Shown: piece after piece, positions 20,650 through 31,240 of the stretch
Layout of the letters: each line of letters starts with the position of its first letter
How positions within the stretch are numbered: the first letter of the stretch is position 1
From: Stereocaulon alpinum
Taxonomy: Eukaryota; Ascomycota; Lecanoromycetes; Lecanorales; Stereocaulaceae
NCBI GenBank assembly: GCA_018257865.1
Contig: JAEUBA010000037.1
Coordinates: 124,001-188,000 of the forward strand
Length of the DNA: 64,000 bases
Direction: 5' to 3'
Made by a program: the position numbers and the translations under genes
The notes under the pieces: generated by a model
What the model saw: only the letters and a program-made list of their open reading frames with translations
Told to the model about the DNA's origin: nothing
Database searches by the model: none

Positions 20650-21770
20650 AAAGACTGGACGAAAAATATTGGAAAAGTTGTTGAGAGACTTCGATGAACA
20701 ACCATTTTCGAGACGAAGCTTAGAGCCCTAACGACTACTGTCCGATGGATGTAAACTTACTTTTCAGACTCTGGCGACGATCATGTAGGCTCAATGAGAG
20801 CTTCTCAAACCCAAGATATCGACAGCTCAATACTAAGATTAAGCTCGATCACCACATTGTTGACCAGAACCAAGTTTCGACTGAAGGATTCGCAATTTCA
20901 ACGAACTAATGGATGACAGCTTTGACCTAGACTGAGCTGAGACCCGGGCAATCTGACGTGAGGTTGCGTGCGTCTGCTTTGATTCGAAGTTGACGTGAGC
21001 CGGGTGGCAAAGAAGTAGCCGATTGGGCTTTAATGACAGCTCTGTGATTCGAGGCCCTCAGCTTCAGGTCCAGTCGCCAAGCGTGTTCTCTGAGCTGGTT
21101 GAAGCGGCAGAGGATTCAGCGTCATAGAAAATATCAGCGATAGGAGAAGAAGACCAACCACGTTTAAGCGACGGGTCGAGCTTGAACGAATACAAGCTGA
21201 TCGATTTTTTGACGTTGAAGAGCTGCGACAAAGTACGGAGAAGGGCAATACACATACTACTTTTACCACGCCTGATCGGTCTGCCCGCTTTCAGCTGCGC
21301 AGACAAGCTCTTCTAAGATACTTGCGAAAATAGCATAATGACCGCCTTGCCAAGCTACAACCATCACACCACGACAACTATGGAGATTAACATACATGCC
21401 TTGTGCTACTATGGTAGGGTTATATTCGGTCATCACGTGTACAAGGGCGAAGGTGAGGCTCGGTTTCGCCACTCCTTAAGATGAGGCGAAAGCCCATCAA
21501 CTGATGTGGGCACTTCAGATGTGCCAAGCCTTGGATCAAGCATCACATGTAAAGTCCAAGGGACAAGTCATTGTTGATTCCGCTCTATACATCACATATG
21601 TTTTGTGATTACTCGATGCCTTTACGTGAATATTACTCGTCTTGGTAGGCCATGGGAGAGATGGCGCAGCTGATTTCAACACCCACCGTTCTGCATTGCG
21701 GACAAGATAAAAATTACCAGTCTTTCCTCAGGCACAGCAAGAGAAATCCACGAAAGAAGTTGCACATTTA
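20650..21770. other. Gene-free stretch at the accessory/core boundary
   Basis: Minus-strand frames at 21030-21306 and 21263-21472 overlap and have no motif. No tRNA was found. Confidence 0.4.
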
Positions 21771-21836
21771 CGAATGATCCAAACCTTGCTGTTGATAAAA
21801 AGATTTGGAAATGCCACTTCATCAACACATGTATCA

Positions 21837-23373
21837 ATGGCGCATCATCATCACAGCGCCATCACTTCAATGACAATATCAATACCTGAAACACGGGGCC
21901 AGATGCTTCCAGAATCACCCCCAGCCCCCTCATTAGGGATTCCAATAGCTTTCCAACTAATATACTCTCACCCGTTCGCTCTATTAAACCCAAACGTCGT
22001 CGTCTCCAGACCTTCAATAACACCGTCCACACACGCTCCTTCTCAACACGTGAGAAACAGCAGCCCACAACAAACACATACAACAACAAGCTTCTATCGC
22101 ACCTTCCTTAACGTCAAAGATCTCACCCTAAGTAATTCCAGCGATAGCTGACCATCTTTCAGCGATGGAACAAAATGCTATTATTCCTTAGACCCCCCAA
22201 GAAGCCCGCAGCTGCTAACTTTGATATCAAGGGCATCTTCGAACTTTATACCTATCATGCCAACAATATCATTAATATGCACGAAGCGCAAAATAGCGTT
22301 GAGGAAATCTCTCGCGCAAAGGTCGAGCTTCAGATCATGAAGCAGCTTGACAAGGCCAAATTCCCCATCGATTACAAGCTGGCTTGGTACAACGCAGTAC
22401 GTGCCAGGCCTTCACCGCTCTTCGATAACCCACACTAACATCTCCTTCACAGATCCTGAAAGGCCACAACTTCAAAGCCTTCTGGCTCGGCGTTCGGAGT
22501 CGTCTCAAACTGCCCAATCAGGCTATTATTCCTTACATTCCCAACGAAGAACTCCTTCAATACGATGTTCCATCTGAACACGAAGAAGACTCTACAGAGT
22601 TGGCCCCTCCTCTCAACATCAACAGCTCAGGCGTCAACACACCCCTCGCCAGCCCAGCGCTCAACACTTTCACTGCCGCCAAGCAAGACGACACCGACAG
22701 CTCCAGCGATGATTCCCCTGATGAAGCAGCCAAGGCATACGCAGCCAAGCTAAGCGGTCCATCAACATGGGACAATCCCGAACTCCCTACTCCAGAACCA
22801 CCAGTATATCAACCGATCTACACGTCCTATCGATCTACCACACCTGAAGCTCTCGGTGATCCCTGCGGCCTCGATCGTGAGGAGGGCGATAATGGAGAAT
22901 GGCCGGGCGACGGGCGTAAGGTTATGGCCATGAGCAATGCCAAAGCCAAAGCTGGCAAAGCCAAGGCAGCACCAAAGCCACGGGCTCCAGCCAAGCCCCG
23001 AGGAGTGACTAAGTCCAAGGCTCCCACTCCGGCGAAGCCAAAAGGAGCCGCTAAGCCAAGAGCGCCTCCGAAGCCAAAGACTCCCGCCAACGCGAAGTCA
23101 CCCATGCCTGCTCAGCCAACACCGCCGAGAACAATCTCACCCCCAAAATTGACCTCAGACAAACCTAGTCTCGTAGCGACGCTTAAGCTGCCTACGCAAG
23201 GTGTCAAGCGATCTCGCTGCGACATGCTAGCTGGTGAAGCGTCAAATGCTGCAGAGGAAACTCTGGCCGAAGTGGCTGCGAAGCGGTTGAAGCAAGGCTT
23301 GCCTATCAATCTGAATATGAGGGCGGCGATGATCGAGGCGGGGACGTGGGATTGGACGCCGACGAAGAAATGA
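21837..23373 (+). CDS. Lys/Ala/Pro-rich protein, probably nuclear, unknown
   Basis: Three exons are proposed: 21837-22112, 22163-22396 and 22453-23373, total 476 aa. Intron 2 is clear (GTACGT...CACAG, phase 0). Intron 1 has a weak GTCAAA donor but a good GCTGAC branch and TTTCAG acceptor, and it keeps the phase. The start could instead be the ATG at 21774. The middle exon encodes a conserved-looking segment (MLLFLRPPKKP and NINMHEAQNSVEEISR-type sequence). The tail has about eight KPRAP/KPKxP/AKPKG repeats like histone H1 C-termini, then a basic KRSRCDML motif and a C-terminal DWTPTKK. A chromatin or nucleic-acid role is inferred from composition. No domain is recognised. Confidence 0.6.
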
Positions 23374-24064
23374 GGGATGAGCTTACGCTTCGTTCATCTT
23401 GGTCACACTGGATCACGTTGTGGATTGGATTGGTGATACTGGTACTGATTTTACTGTTGTGATGACGAACCTTGGCGGAGGAAAGGCAGGCTGGCTCTTG
23501 CGGATTTTGAGGCTGCCCTTTCGTCTCTACTGCATGCATGCATGCATTTCATGAACGATGAACGCAGCACTGTCAATCATTGTTGATGGTACGATACCGA
23601 TGGATGAATGGTACCTTGGACAACGATGCGGGCAGCGTTACACATTAGGTGCTCGGAAGCACAACGAGGCTTCTCAGTTTTGTAAAGCATTTACTTTAGT
23701 CTTGAATCCAAAACGTCTATTCTACTTTACTTGGTGTTCTCGCGTGGAATATGTAGGGGATTGTTTGGGAGATGCTACATTGCTTCTATCCAGCTGTTAC
23801 GCCAAGGGGTAAGGAGATGTGTCATTGATACACGTCCCTTCCGGTTCGGTATCGTGCCTCGAGGTAGGTAAGGAGTCAAGTTGATATGGATATTTCGCTG
23901 CAGAAGTACCTCTGATGTACACCATATGCAAGGCTCCCCACCTAGGTAGGCGTCTATCTACGAGTAGAGCAGAGCAGAGACTCCGCCTTCCCTGTTTGCA
24001 AGCAATATCCCTCCATCTCGTATGCAACATCTCAAAAATGTAGTATGACACAAGCAACCAAGTT
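23374..24064. other. Intergenic between convergent genes
   Basis: It contains the 3' UTRs of the Lys/Ala/Pro-rich gene and the IF-2 gene, and a TGCATGCATGCATGCA microsatellite at 23531-23546. No gene is seen. Confidence 0.6.
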
Positions 24065-27000
24065 TTACAGAGTCCTCTTCTCAACAATCTCCTCATATGC
24101 CTGGACTTGATCCCCGACTCTGAACTCCGTCCAGTTCTCGAAACCCATGCCGCATTCTGTACCTTTGCGCATTTCTGTTACGTCTTTTTTGATGTTTTTG
24201 AGGGAGGAGAGGGTACCTGATGAAGTCGATGGTTAGGATTGGTGGTTTTGAATATGGGGATGGGGAAGGGGGAAGGGGAAAAAGAGAGGCAGCATACCAT
24301 CATAGACTACATCGGGTTTGTCTCTCTTTACATCTCTGAGCACCCTGATCTTGGCAGTCTTGCTGATGATGCCGTTGCGGATTCTGCAGCCCGCAACTGG
24401 TACCACGACTCGGCCCTTGATGTTGATTTGAAAGACTTGGCCGATTTCGGCTTCACCAAGGACTTTCTGCGTTATATTTGGCGGCAGCTTCTCGCTCAGT
24501 TTCGCTTTGACGTCGTCGACTAATCTGTAGATGATGCTTTGGTCTATAATATCGACACCTTTGTCCTCCGCCAGCTGACGAATGTTGGCGTCAATGGCGG
24601 TGTTGAAGTTGATGAGATGACCTTTGGCGACGGCGGCGTGGTCGACGTCGAACTCGGTTACTGGACCCACACCGGCGCGTAAGATATGGGGATGGACTTC
24701 GCTATTGCCGAGTGAGGAGATGGAGTCGGTGACTGCTTCGACTGAGCCGGAAACGTCGCCCTTAACAATGAAGAAGACTTCTTGGAAGGCGGGTGTTGGG
24801 CTTGTATAAGAGGGTTGCGGGGCTACGGCAGCGTCAGGATCAGCTGCCGCGAGCTCGGCAAGCTTAGCAGCTTCCTCCAACTGCTCGCGCTTCTCTTGTT
24901 CAATACGTCGGGCTTCGTTGACAGCCGCCATATCAGCGGCCATCTTCGTTCTTTCGGACGCCTCGAGGCGATACTCCACCACGTCTTTGGCTTTCTGTTC
25001 GTCTTGGGCTTGAATGACTTCGTCGCCAGCAGTTGGCTGTTCTCTCCAACCATCAATCTCGACAGGTGTACCAGGGCCGGCTGATTTGATCATCACACTA
25101 ACTTCATTCCGTAAACTGCGTATTCGAGCCCACGAAGTCCCTGCAACGATAACATTGCCGGGGCGTAGTGTACCGCGGCGGACCAAGACTGTGGCGACAC
25201 GGCCAGCCTTCTTGGTGGTTGCCTCAAGCACCCAACCTTCAGCCTGGCCGTCGACTTCGGCTCGCATATCTAGGATGTCTGCAAGAGCGACAACCGCATC
25301 CTCCAACTCTTGCATGCCCTGACCGGTCTTGCCGCTAACACAAACCACTTGAGTGTCGCCTCCATAGTCTTCGATTTCGACACTGTATCTGGAAAGATCT
25401 TGCTTCACGCGCTCGACATTGGCATCCTCTTTGTCGATTTTGTTGACTGCTACGATCATGGGCACCTTGGCCGCTTGAGCATGCTTGATTGCTTCAATGG
25501 TCTGAGGCTTCACACTGTCATCGGCAGCCACGACCAATATCACAATATCTGTGACGTTGGCACCTCGTTGCCGCATGCTTAGGAACGCCTCGTGACCGGG
25601 GGTATCTAGAAATGTTACAAGTCTTCCACCAGGCATCGGTACGGAGAATGCACCAATGTGCTGGGTGATGCCTCCGTGCTCAGAAGCTGCCACGGAAGAT
25701 TTTCGGAGATAGTCAAGAAGCGTTGTTTTGCCATGGTCAACGTGTCCCATGATAGTCACCACAGGCGGCCGTGCAAGTAGCAGAGATTTGTCTTTAGCAG
25801 GTGGCAGAGCATGGAGGTCTCGATCTTCAGCGCGCTCGACAACTGGTTCGTAGTTGAACTCGGCGGCGACGAGTCCAGCAATCTCAGCATCAAGAACGTG
25901 ATCGTTACTAGTCTCTTCAAAGCCTAGCTGTTGCATCTTGAAGATAAAGTCTTCAACTCTAACTCTTAAGACAGCGGCCAGATTGGAAACGCTGATGAAA
26001 TCGGGCAAGTAAATCGGCGTTGGTGGTGCAGCCGCTTTCTGTGCAGCTTTAGGCTTCCTTCTCTGCTCTTTGCGTTCTATCCTTCTGACTGCACGCTCTT
26101 CATCGGCTTCGTCTGCCTCATCGTAGCCCGTGTAGACCTTCTCGTTTCTTCGAGCATAATGACTACCTCTAGCAGGAGAAGGCATCGATGTGCTGTCAAA
26201 GCCACGTGCAACACGTGGAAGCTCATATTGAGATTCCCGTTGCGATGCGGATCTCCAGTCTGTCTCCGTTTGGGTCTCATACTGGCTCTGCCGTTGTTCT
26301 TCCCTGGAAACTTGGTGCGATCTTGCGTCGTCTGCGGATTTCGTGAACTTAGTATTGTCTCTGACAGTTCGAATTGATAAGGGCTCCCGTGGAGTGCTCT
26401 CTGGATAGTGCTTTGCACGAGATCGCTGCTGAGCACCAAAGCCAACGAATCTGCCATCCTTCGTCTCCTCCAATCGCGTCGATCTTTCTCGCTCGCTTTG
26501 TCTTGCTCTGGCAAGACTTTGCAGGTCGTTTGGGTGCTCAGCCTGCACAGATGAAGCAGGCGGTGCAGAAGGTTCAACGGGGCCCGACCCAGAGCGTCTC
26601 ACGTGCTCCCACCCACGAGCAAGAGATGCCTCATCTTGTTGAACTCTAGTGCTTCTTTCGGAACGGCATTTCCAACACTGCTCATACTGCGCGGCATTCA
26701 ACTGCTCACAACTTGTACACATCCAATTTGCTTGCAGTTTGTCCACTGGTATTGGTCGACCACTTCTGCATTGTCGACAATTGGTGTTTATCCAATAGTT
26801 GAAGACTCCACATTCAGGGCAGTTCCAATTTGCCTGTTTAGGTCTTGCTGAGACTGCCTCATCATTTGATCTTCCAACCATGTGTTTTCTGACAATGCCA
26901 TCTGAGTTTGATGTCTCGTAAGAATACCGATCACGTCTTCGTATGGGCGTATCCTCGAATTGCGCAAACTTCCAGCGGGTAAACTTATTTGTCTTTGGGG

Positions 27001-27604
27001 TTTTCTCTGAACTCTGCAGATGCGCTTCTTCTCGCTCGGAAACCCTTTTACTGGGATGCCGACCCTCGGGAACAGGCGATGGAGTAGCTGCTTTCCGAAG
27101 AATGTCCCGAAGTGCTTGCTCCTCTGGTGTCAAGTCGCTGGTGCTTGAGTTTCTAGCCCACCCGCCCTCTCTTGGCTGTTGTCGACGTGGTATTGAGGAG
27201 GCCGTTTTCCCATCCTGACCAGGTGCTGGTTCATGTACCGAACTCTTTTCCGGAGCAAGTGTGTGTTTGCGAAACGCCGTTCTTTGAGATTGGTATTTTG
27301 TATGAGTATCGCCACGACGAGCATCATCTCGAGTAGTTACAGGTATACTGTTTGAGTTGCCGCCACCAAACTGCCCAGTCGCTGCTTCGTTCCTCCATCT
27401 TTGATTCAAACCTAGGTATTCCTCGTCCACTCTCTGGGCTACCGCTTCAGGCGGAGGTACCTGAGCCGTGGGTGTCGACCTGAAGAATCTGCGTTGATCT
27501 CGGAATGAGGTACGGGCAGATACAACTTGCCTTCGCATAGCGCAAAGGATGCAAACATTTTGAGAGAATGGCACCTGGGAACGATTAGCATTACTCGCTA
27601 ACAT
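24065..27604 (-). CDS. IFM1: Mitochondrial translation initiation factor IF-2
   Basis: Two exons, 24298-27604 and 24065-24216, joined by an 81-bp GTATGC...TCAG intron, give 1152 aa. The second exon supplies the true C-terminus (GTECGMGFENWTEFRVGD), homologous to domain IV of bacterial IF2. The GTPase motifs are GHVDHGKTT (620-628), DTPGHE (about 667) and NKID (about 721). An IF2 N-terminal-type helical domain lies near 530-590. The first 40 residues are Arg/Ser-rich without acids and fit a mitochondrial presequence. Two zinc-ribbon units of RanBP2 type (NCPECGVF...CRQC and MCTSCEQL...CWKC) sit near 258-315. The factor delivers initiator tRNA to the mitochondrial small subunit. The long, charged, poorly conserved N-terminus is typical of filamentous fungi. 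Confidence 0.93.
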
Positions 27605-27616
27605 ATGCGTGCATAT

Positions 27617-28099
27617 TTAGATTCTGAACAAAATACCTTCAATGCCTGTCGTCGCATGCTGTAAGTCTATTTGAGGGTAGGCTTGCCATTTGTTCTCCGA
27701 CTTGAGAATTTTAAGGTAGGTAGAACCTATGGTCGGCATTAAAGACGTACATTCGCCGAATGATCTACAGTACGCTCGATATGGGCAAGCTTTAGGGCCT
27801 GGTAGTAGGGCTCGACGAGCGCGATTCGCGAGATTGGTTATCGGCAAAGGAATTAGCTGCATTTCAGGTTAACGGGACACTCTTCAAATGGAATCCAATG
27901 GTTGTTGAGTACAAGACACTCTTCAAGTGGAAACTGATGGCTATCGAGTACATGGTTGATCGGTGTATAACTTATGTTCAATTCACAATCGGTGAAAGCG
28001 ACTCATGAGTAGGGTATCTTACGCCAGAAGCCAAACGCCACGCAATGCACACTCTTTCTCATCGCCTATTATCCCCTGGAAGGACATAGATCCTCTCAA
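27617..28099. other. Intergenic: IF-2 promoter and 3' UTR of DUF155 gene
   Basis: A minus-strand 81-codon frame at 27617-27862 lies just upstream of the IF-2 start and may be 5' UTR or an upstream frame. It shows no motif. Confidence 0.5.
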
Positions 28100-29506
28100 T
28101 CACTTCCTGACCATATATTCCGGGCCCTCTATTGAATGTCTTCCGCTGTATTCCTTTACCTCTCTTTGAAGCGCAAAGAATACCTCCACCGCAATTAGTG
28201 CAATGATGATCCATTCGAGCCGAACCCCATGAGCTTCACTCAAATGCTGTCTCAGCACACTAGCTATCTCCTGCGAATAGTCCATCTTCTGGTTCAACAC
28301 CTTGATGCGTATGTTGATGTCGAGCGCTTTGCCGACCTGGTCATAGTACCCTTCCAGGCCCAATTCGTGGCGGCTGTCCCAGAAAAGGTCTGGCAATGAG
28401 TCCGTTAATTCAGAGTAAAGGTTTAGCTGGCCCCGAATTCTCAGAAGCTGGCCTGTCTTTTGGGAAATGAAGCTTCTTGTGAATGGCATTCGGCCTCCAC
28501 GAGAAAGTTGAGTTGGTATGCTTCTGGTAGATTCTTGATAATCGTTCAAGAGGCTTTCTAGCACCGCCAACTTTGTAGACCGAGCTAAACCGGACGAAAA
28601 CGCGATTTTAGCAAGTACAGTATCGAGTTTCCGGCTTTGGCTCTGTCCGCTTTCCGCCTCTGATGATAACAGTACTTCCGTATCAGCGCCTTCCCCAGGC
28701 CGGAAGGGCTGCGTTTTCGTGCCCAGGATAATCCTGTCGCCTTTTATGCTGCTGTACTCTCTTTTAGGATCCTCTGAATACTCCATGTCCTCTTCCTCCA
28801 CCTTTGCGAGTGGGTACGTTGCAGCCGGCAAAAGAGCTTTCGATACCATAGCTGAAACGACGTTGTCTGGGATTGCCCATGCAACGACGGTGCCGGAAGG
28901 GAATACAAAAAGATCGCCTGTACTGTATGTCGCCTGATCCTCATCTGTAGGATTGGTCTGGACAGGAAGCGCTACGTGGACGACCTGGGGATATAGATCA
29001 GTCTTGTAAGGGTCCAGCTCATGACCAACACCTTCCAGTATACGGGCCACATGAGCAATATCGTACTCTTCGGCAGCGCAGATGGCTGTCACTGTCTAGG
29101 AGGCCATCAACATTAGCTACGCTGTAATAACGATATCAAGTCCTGAAGATGGTACCTTCGAAAGCGTTTGATGTGCTATGGGGGTCATCTTTCTGGGGTC
29201 TTTCCTGTCTTTGGATCTCTGAGCCTCGACTGCAACTCTTCGCAGGGAATTCTGCGCCGCTGAAGATCTTGTCGTTTTTCTCTTGAAGTTTTTAGAAGGC
29301 TCGTCTGCTTCGGGGGGTGTAATAGGTGCCTTCGAGGAAAGGTAGTTGTTACGCTTTCGCGAAGTGTAGATACCGGAGGGATGGAACGAGGAGCTCCCAG
29401 GTGATGCCATAGAAGGTCTGAGAGGTTGAATGTCTCGTAAAGAGCTGAATGACCGTGATCTGCATTTTGCAAAGCTGCGTGGAATTCGAAGCCATAGGCT
29501 AGTCAT
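28100..29506 (-). CDS. DUF155 family protein (Rmd1/RMND1-like), mitochondrial
   Basis: Two exons, 29156-29506 and 28100-29095, joined across a 60-bp GTACCA...CTAG intron in phase 0, give 448 aa. The N-terminus (MTSLWLRIPRSFAKCRSRSF) is a typical Arg-rich presequence. The DUF155 domain spans about residues 120-430, with GDLFVFPSGTVVAWAI and DLFWDSRHELGLEGYYDQVG as hallmark segments, followed by a C-terminal transmembrane helix (WIIIALIAVEVFFAL) near 425. Human RMND1 and yeast relatives are inner-membrane proteins that support mitochondrial translation. The position next to mitochondrial IF-2 is notable, but the two genes are separate transcription units on the same strand. Confidence 0.88.
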
Positions 29507-29937
29507 CTTGAGTCATATAGTCTGCCACGACGGGCATCGGATCTGCTAAATATCGACATACACATTACAGGATGCGTGCAATGATCTAAATTGCATCAAG
29601 GAGGAGAATCATTGTACTTCGAGGCCTGCAGATGCGAGGCACGTAAAGGCGACGAGGGCGACTCGGCGACAAACCTTTGCCCAAGGCTCGGGCCGTGCCA
29701 TTTCAGCGAACGCGCTAAGGGAAAGCCCCCAATCGATTTCACCACTCTATCACTCATTTCGTGTATACCTCCAACTTCCATATTTTCCCCTTCGAAGTTT
29801 GTCATTAGTAGTACTTTATCTCCCTGGTTCCACTCATATTTGTCTTCGACAACGGCCAGTGCCAGCCATGGATCTATACTTTGATACCATCCCTGATGAT
29901 CACGGCGAAGAAATCAAAAAGCGTGTGAGAGAACGAG
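29507..29937. promoter_or_regulatory. Bidirectional intergenic region
   Basis: It separates the divergent DUF155 gene and the 284-aa gene. An ATG at 29868 in a good context (GCCATGG) opens a 58-codon frame that overlaps the next gene's start. It could be an upstream ORF or an alternative first exon. Confidence 0.45.
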
Positions 29938-30853
29938 ATGGCTCCGACAGCGACAGCGAGAGCAGACACCAGAACCCTCTTGCCACCAGAAGGCAATGGA
30001 CAAGAGATCGAAGAACCTCTCAAGCCCGAAGACGACCTCGATAAGTACGATCGCAAGCGCCTCCAAAAGGGGCTGAGCTATATTAACGGGGCAGCAAAGC
30101 GGAGGATCACTCCTCGAATGCAGCAGTTCCTTAAGCTCTATCAAGACGCATGTGAATCTGCCCTAGATGGTGAAGTCCCAGAGAAAGCTTCTTGTGCAGT
30201 TGTGCAAGCTCTGGACATGGTGTACTACTCTGCTGCGTTCTACCTCAAGCCACGTACATTCGAGGAGTATGAACACCTTATGTACTATGTGAAGCTGCGA
30301 CAACTAGAATTCTTAGCCAATGATGGTGATTGTCTCGGTCAAATTGCAGGAAATCCAGGCGAATTCCAAAGCAGCAGCTATCAGCGCTGGTTCTGAGCTG
30401 CGAGAGGTAGCCCTAAATCCCAGACTACTGAAGACGTGGCTAACCATCGCGGACGAGCTCGTTAGCGCCAACATGACTGACCTTCAGAGACACGTGTATA
30501 CCACTTGCGGTGTCCTTGGGATTGATCCAATCCACATGTTGTGGCTCATTGAGGAGTGGGCAAAGAGAAACCGCATCTTCCACGATCATATCCGCCTACA
30601 CATCTTCGGTTCCCAATGGCCCCGCCTCGCCGAGCAAATCTGCCGCGATCTTAAGGAACTACTTGATGTGGCGCCTAATGAAGATACGGCGACCAGTTAC
30701 GAAAAGGTCTTACTCAGCATCCAGAATGAATGCTCTCTAGTCATCAGTCGTGACGATCCCGCGTCTTGGTTTCCAAACGACATAGCCAAAAAGCTACTCC
30801 GTAAGCGCGGAGAAATTCGCAAGGGAGAAGAAGCGGGCTCAGAAATTATCTAA
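29938..30853 (+). CDS. Unknown conserved-looking protein, 284 aa
   Basis: Two exons are proposed, 29938-30288 and 30350-30853. The 61-bp intron (GTGAAG...TTGCAG) keeps phase 0 and resolves an apparent frameshift. The protein is mainly helical with no signal peptide or membrane segment. Segments with strong coding character include RRITPRMQQFLKLYQDA, ELREVALNPRLLKTWLTIAD and WLIEEWAKRNRIFHDHIR. The C-terminus is basic (KKLLRKRGEIRKGEE). The start is uncertain because an ATG at 29868 in another frame has a better context. I do not recognise the family. Confidence 0.55.
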
Positions 30854-31240
30854 TGCTGCTTTCGAGATGCCAGGTCTGCGATTATAAGCTATACAACGAT
30901 TCTCCGGATATCTCTCCTAGTGTAGTGCAGGAGCTTGAAGGTCGATTAGGCGCTTCCAGTGTATGACTCATTAAGTTCAGGAGTGTGGCCATAGTTCTTG
31001 TAGCTCTGTTAGCTGCTACCGTCTTCCCATGATGTAAGAATCACAAACTATGAATATGGGATGTCTCGAACCTCCGTCGACAGTGCTAGTGCATAGCGGC
31101 GCCAACTCCGCTCCCACCGCAATCTAACCCCCTCCGAAAGACGGTAATGGTATGCTCGGCTGATCTTCGGCACTCTTATGCGTTCTCCGCAACGTCCTGC
31201 ATGCGCTGGTTAAGCTCACTTTTGCTCTCACTCTCCCTTG
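30854..31240. other. Intergenic between tandem plus-strand genes
   Basis: Terminator of the 284-aa gene and promoter of VPS41. A TCTCGAACCTCC stretch and a purine/pyrimidine-rich leader are visible but no defined element. Confidence 0.5.

Noticed and set aside
4400..21700. Transposase or reverse transcriptase
   Set aside because: I looked for DDE, RT and integrase motifs in the frames and saw none that could be supported.
24239..27218. Plus-strand frames opposite mitochondrial IF-2
   Set aside because: Antisense shadows of a conserved gene; no motif.
24065..29506. Operon-like mitochondrial translation unit of IF-2 and the DUF155 protein
   Set aside because: The genes are separate, about 500 bp apart, each with its own leader; adjacency alone is not evidence.
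30289..30349. Frameshift in the 284-aa gene
   Set aside because: A 61-bp GT...AG intron in phase 0 explains the change of frame.
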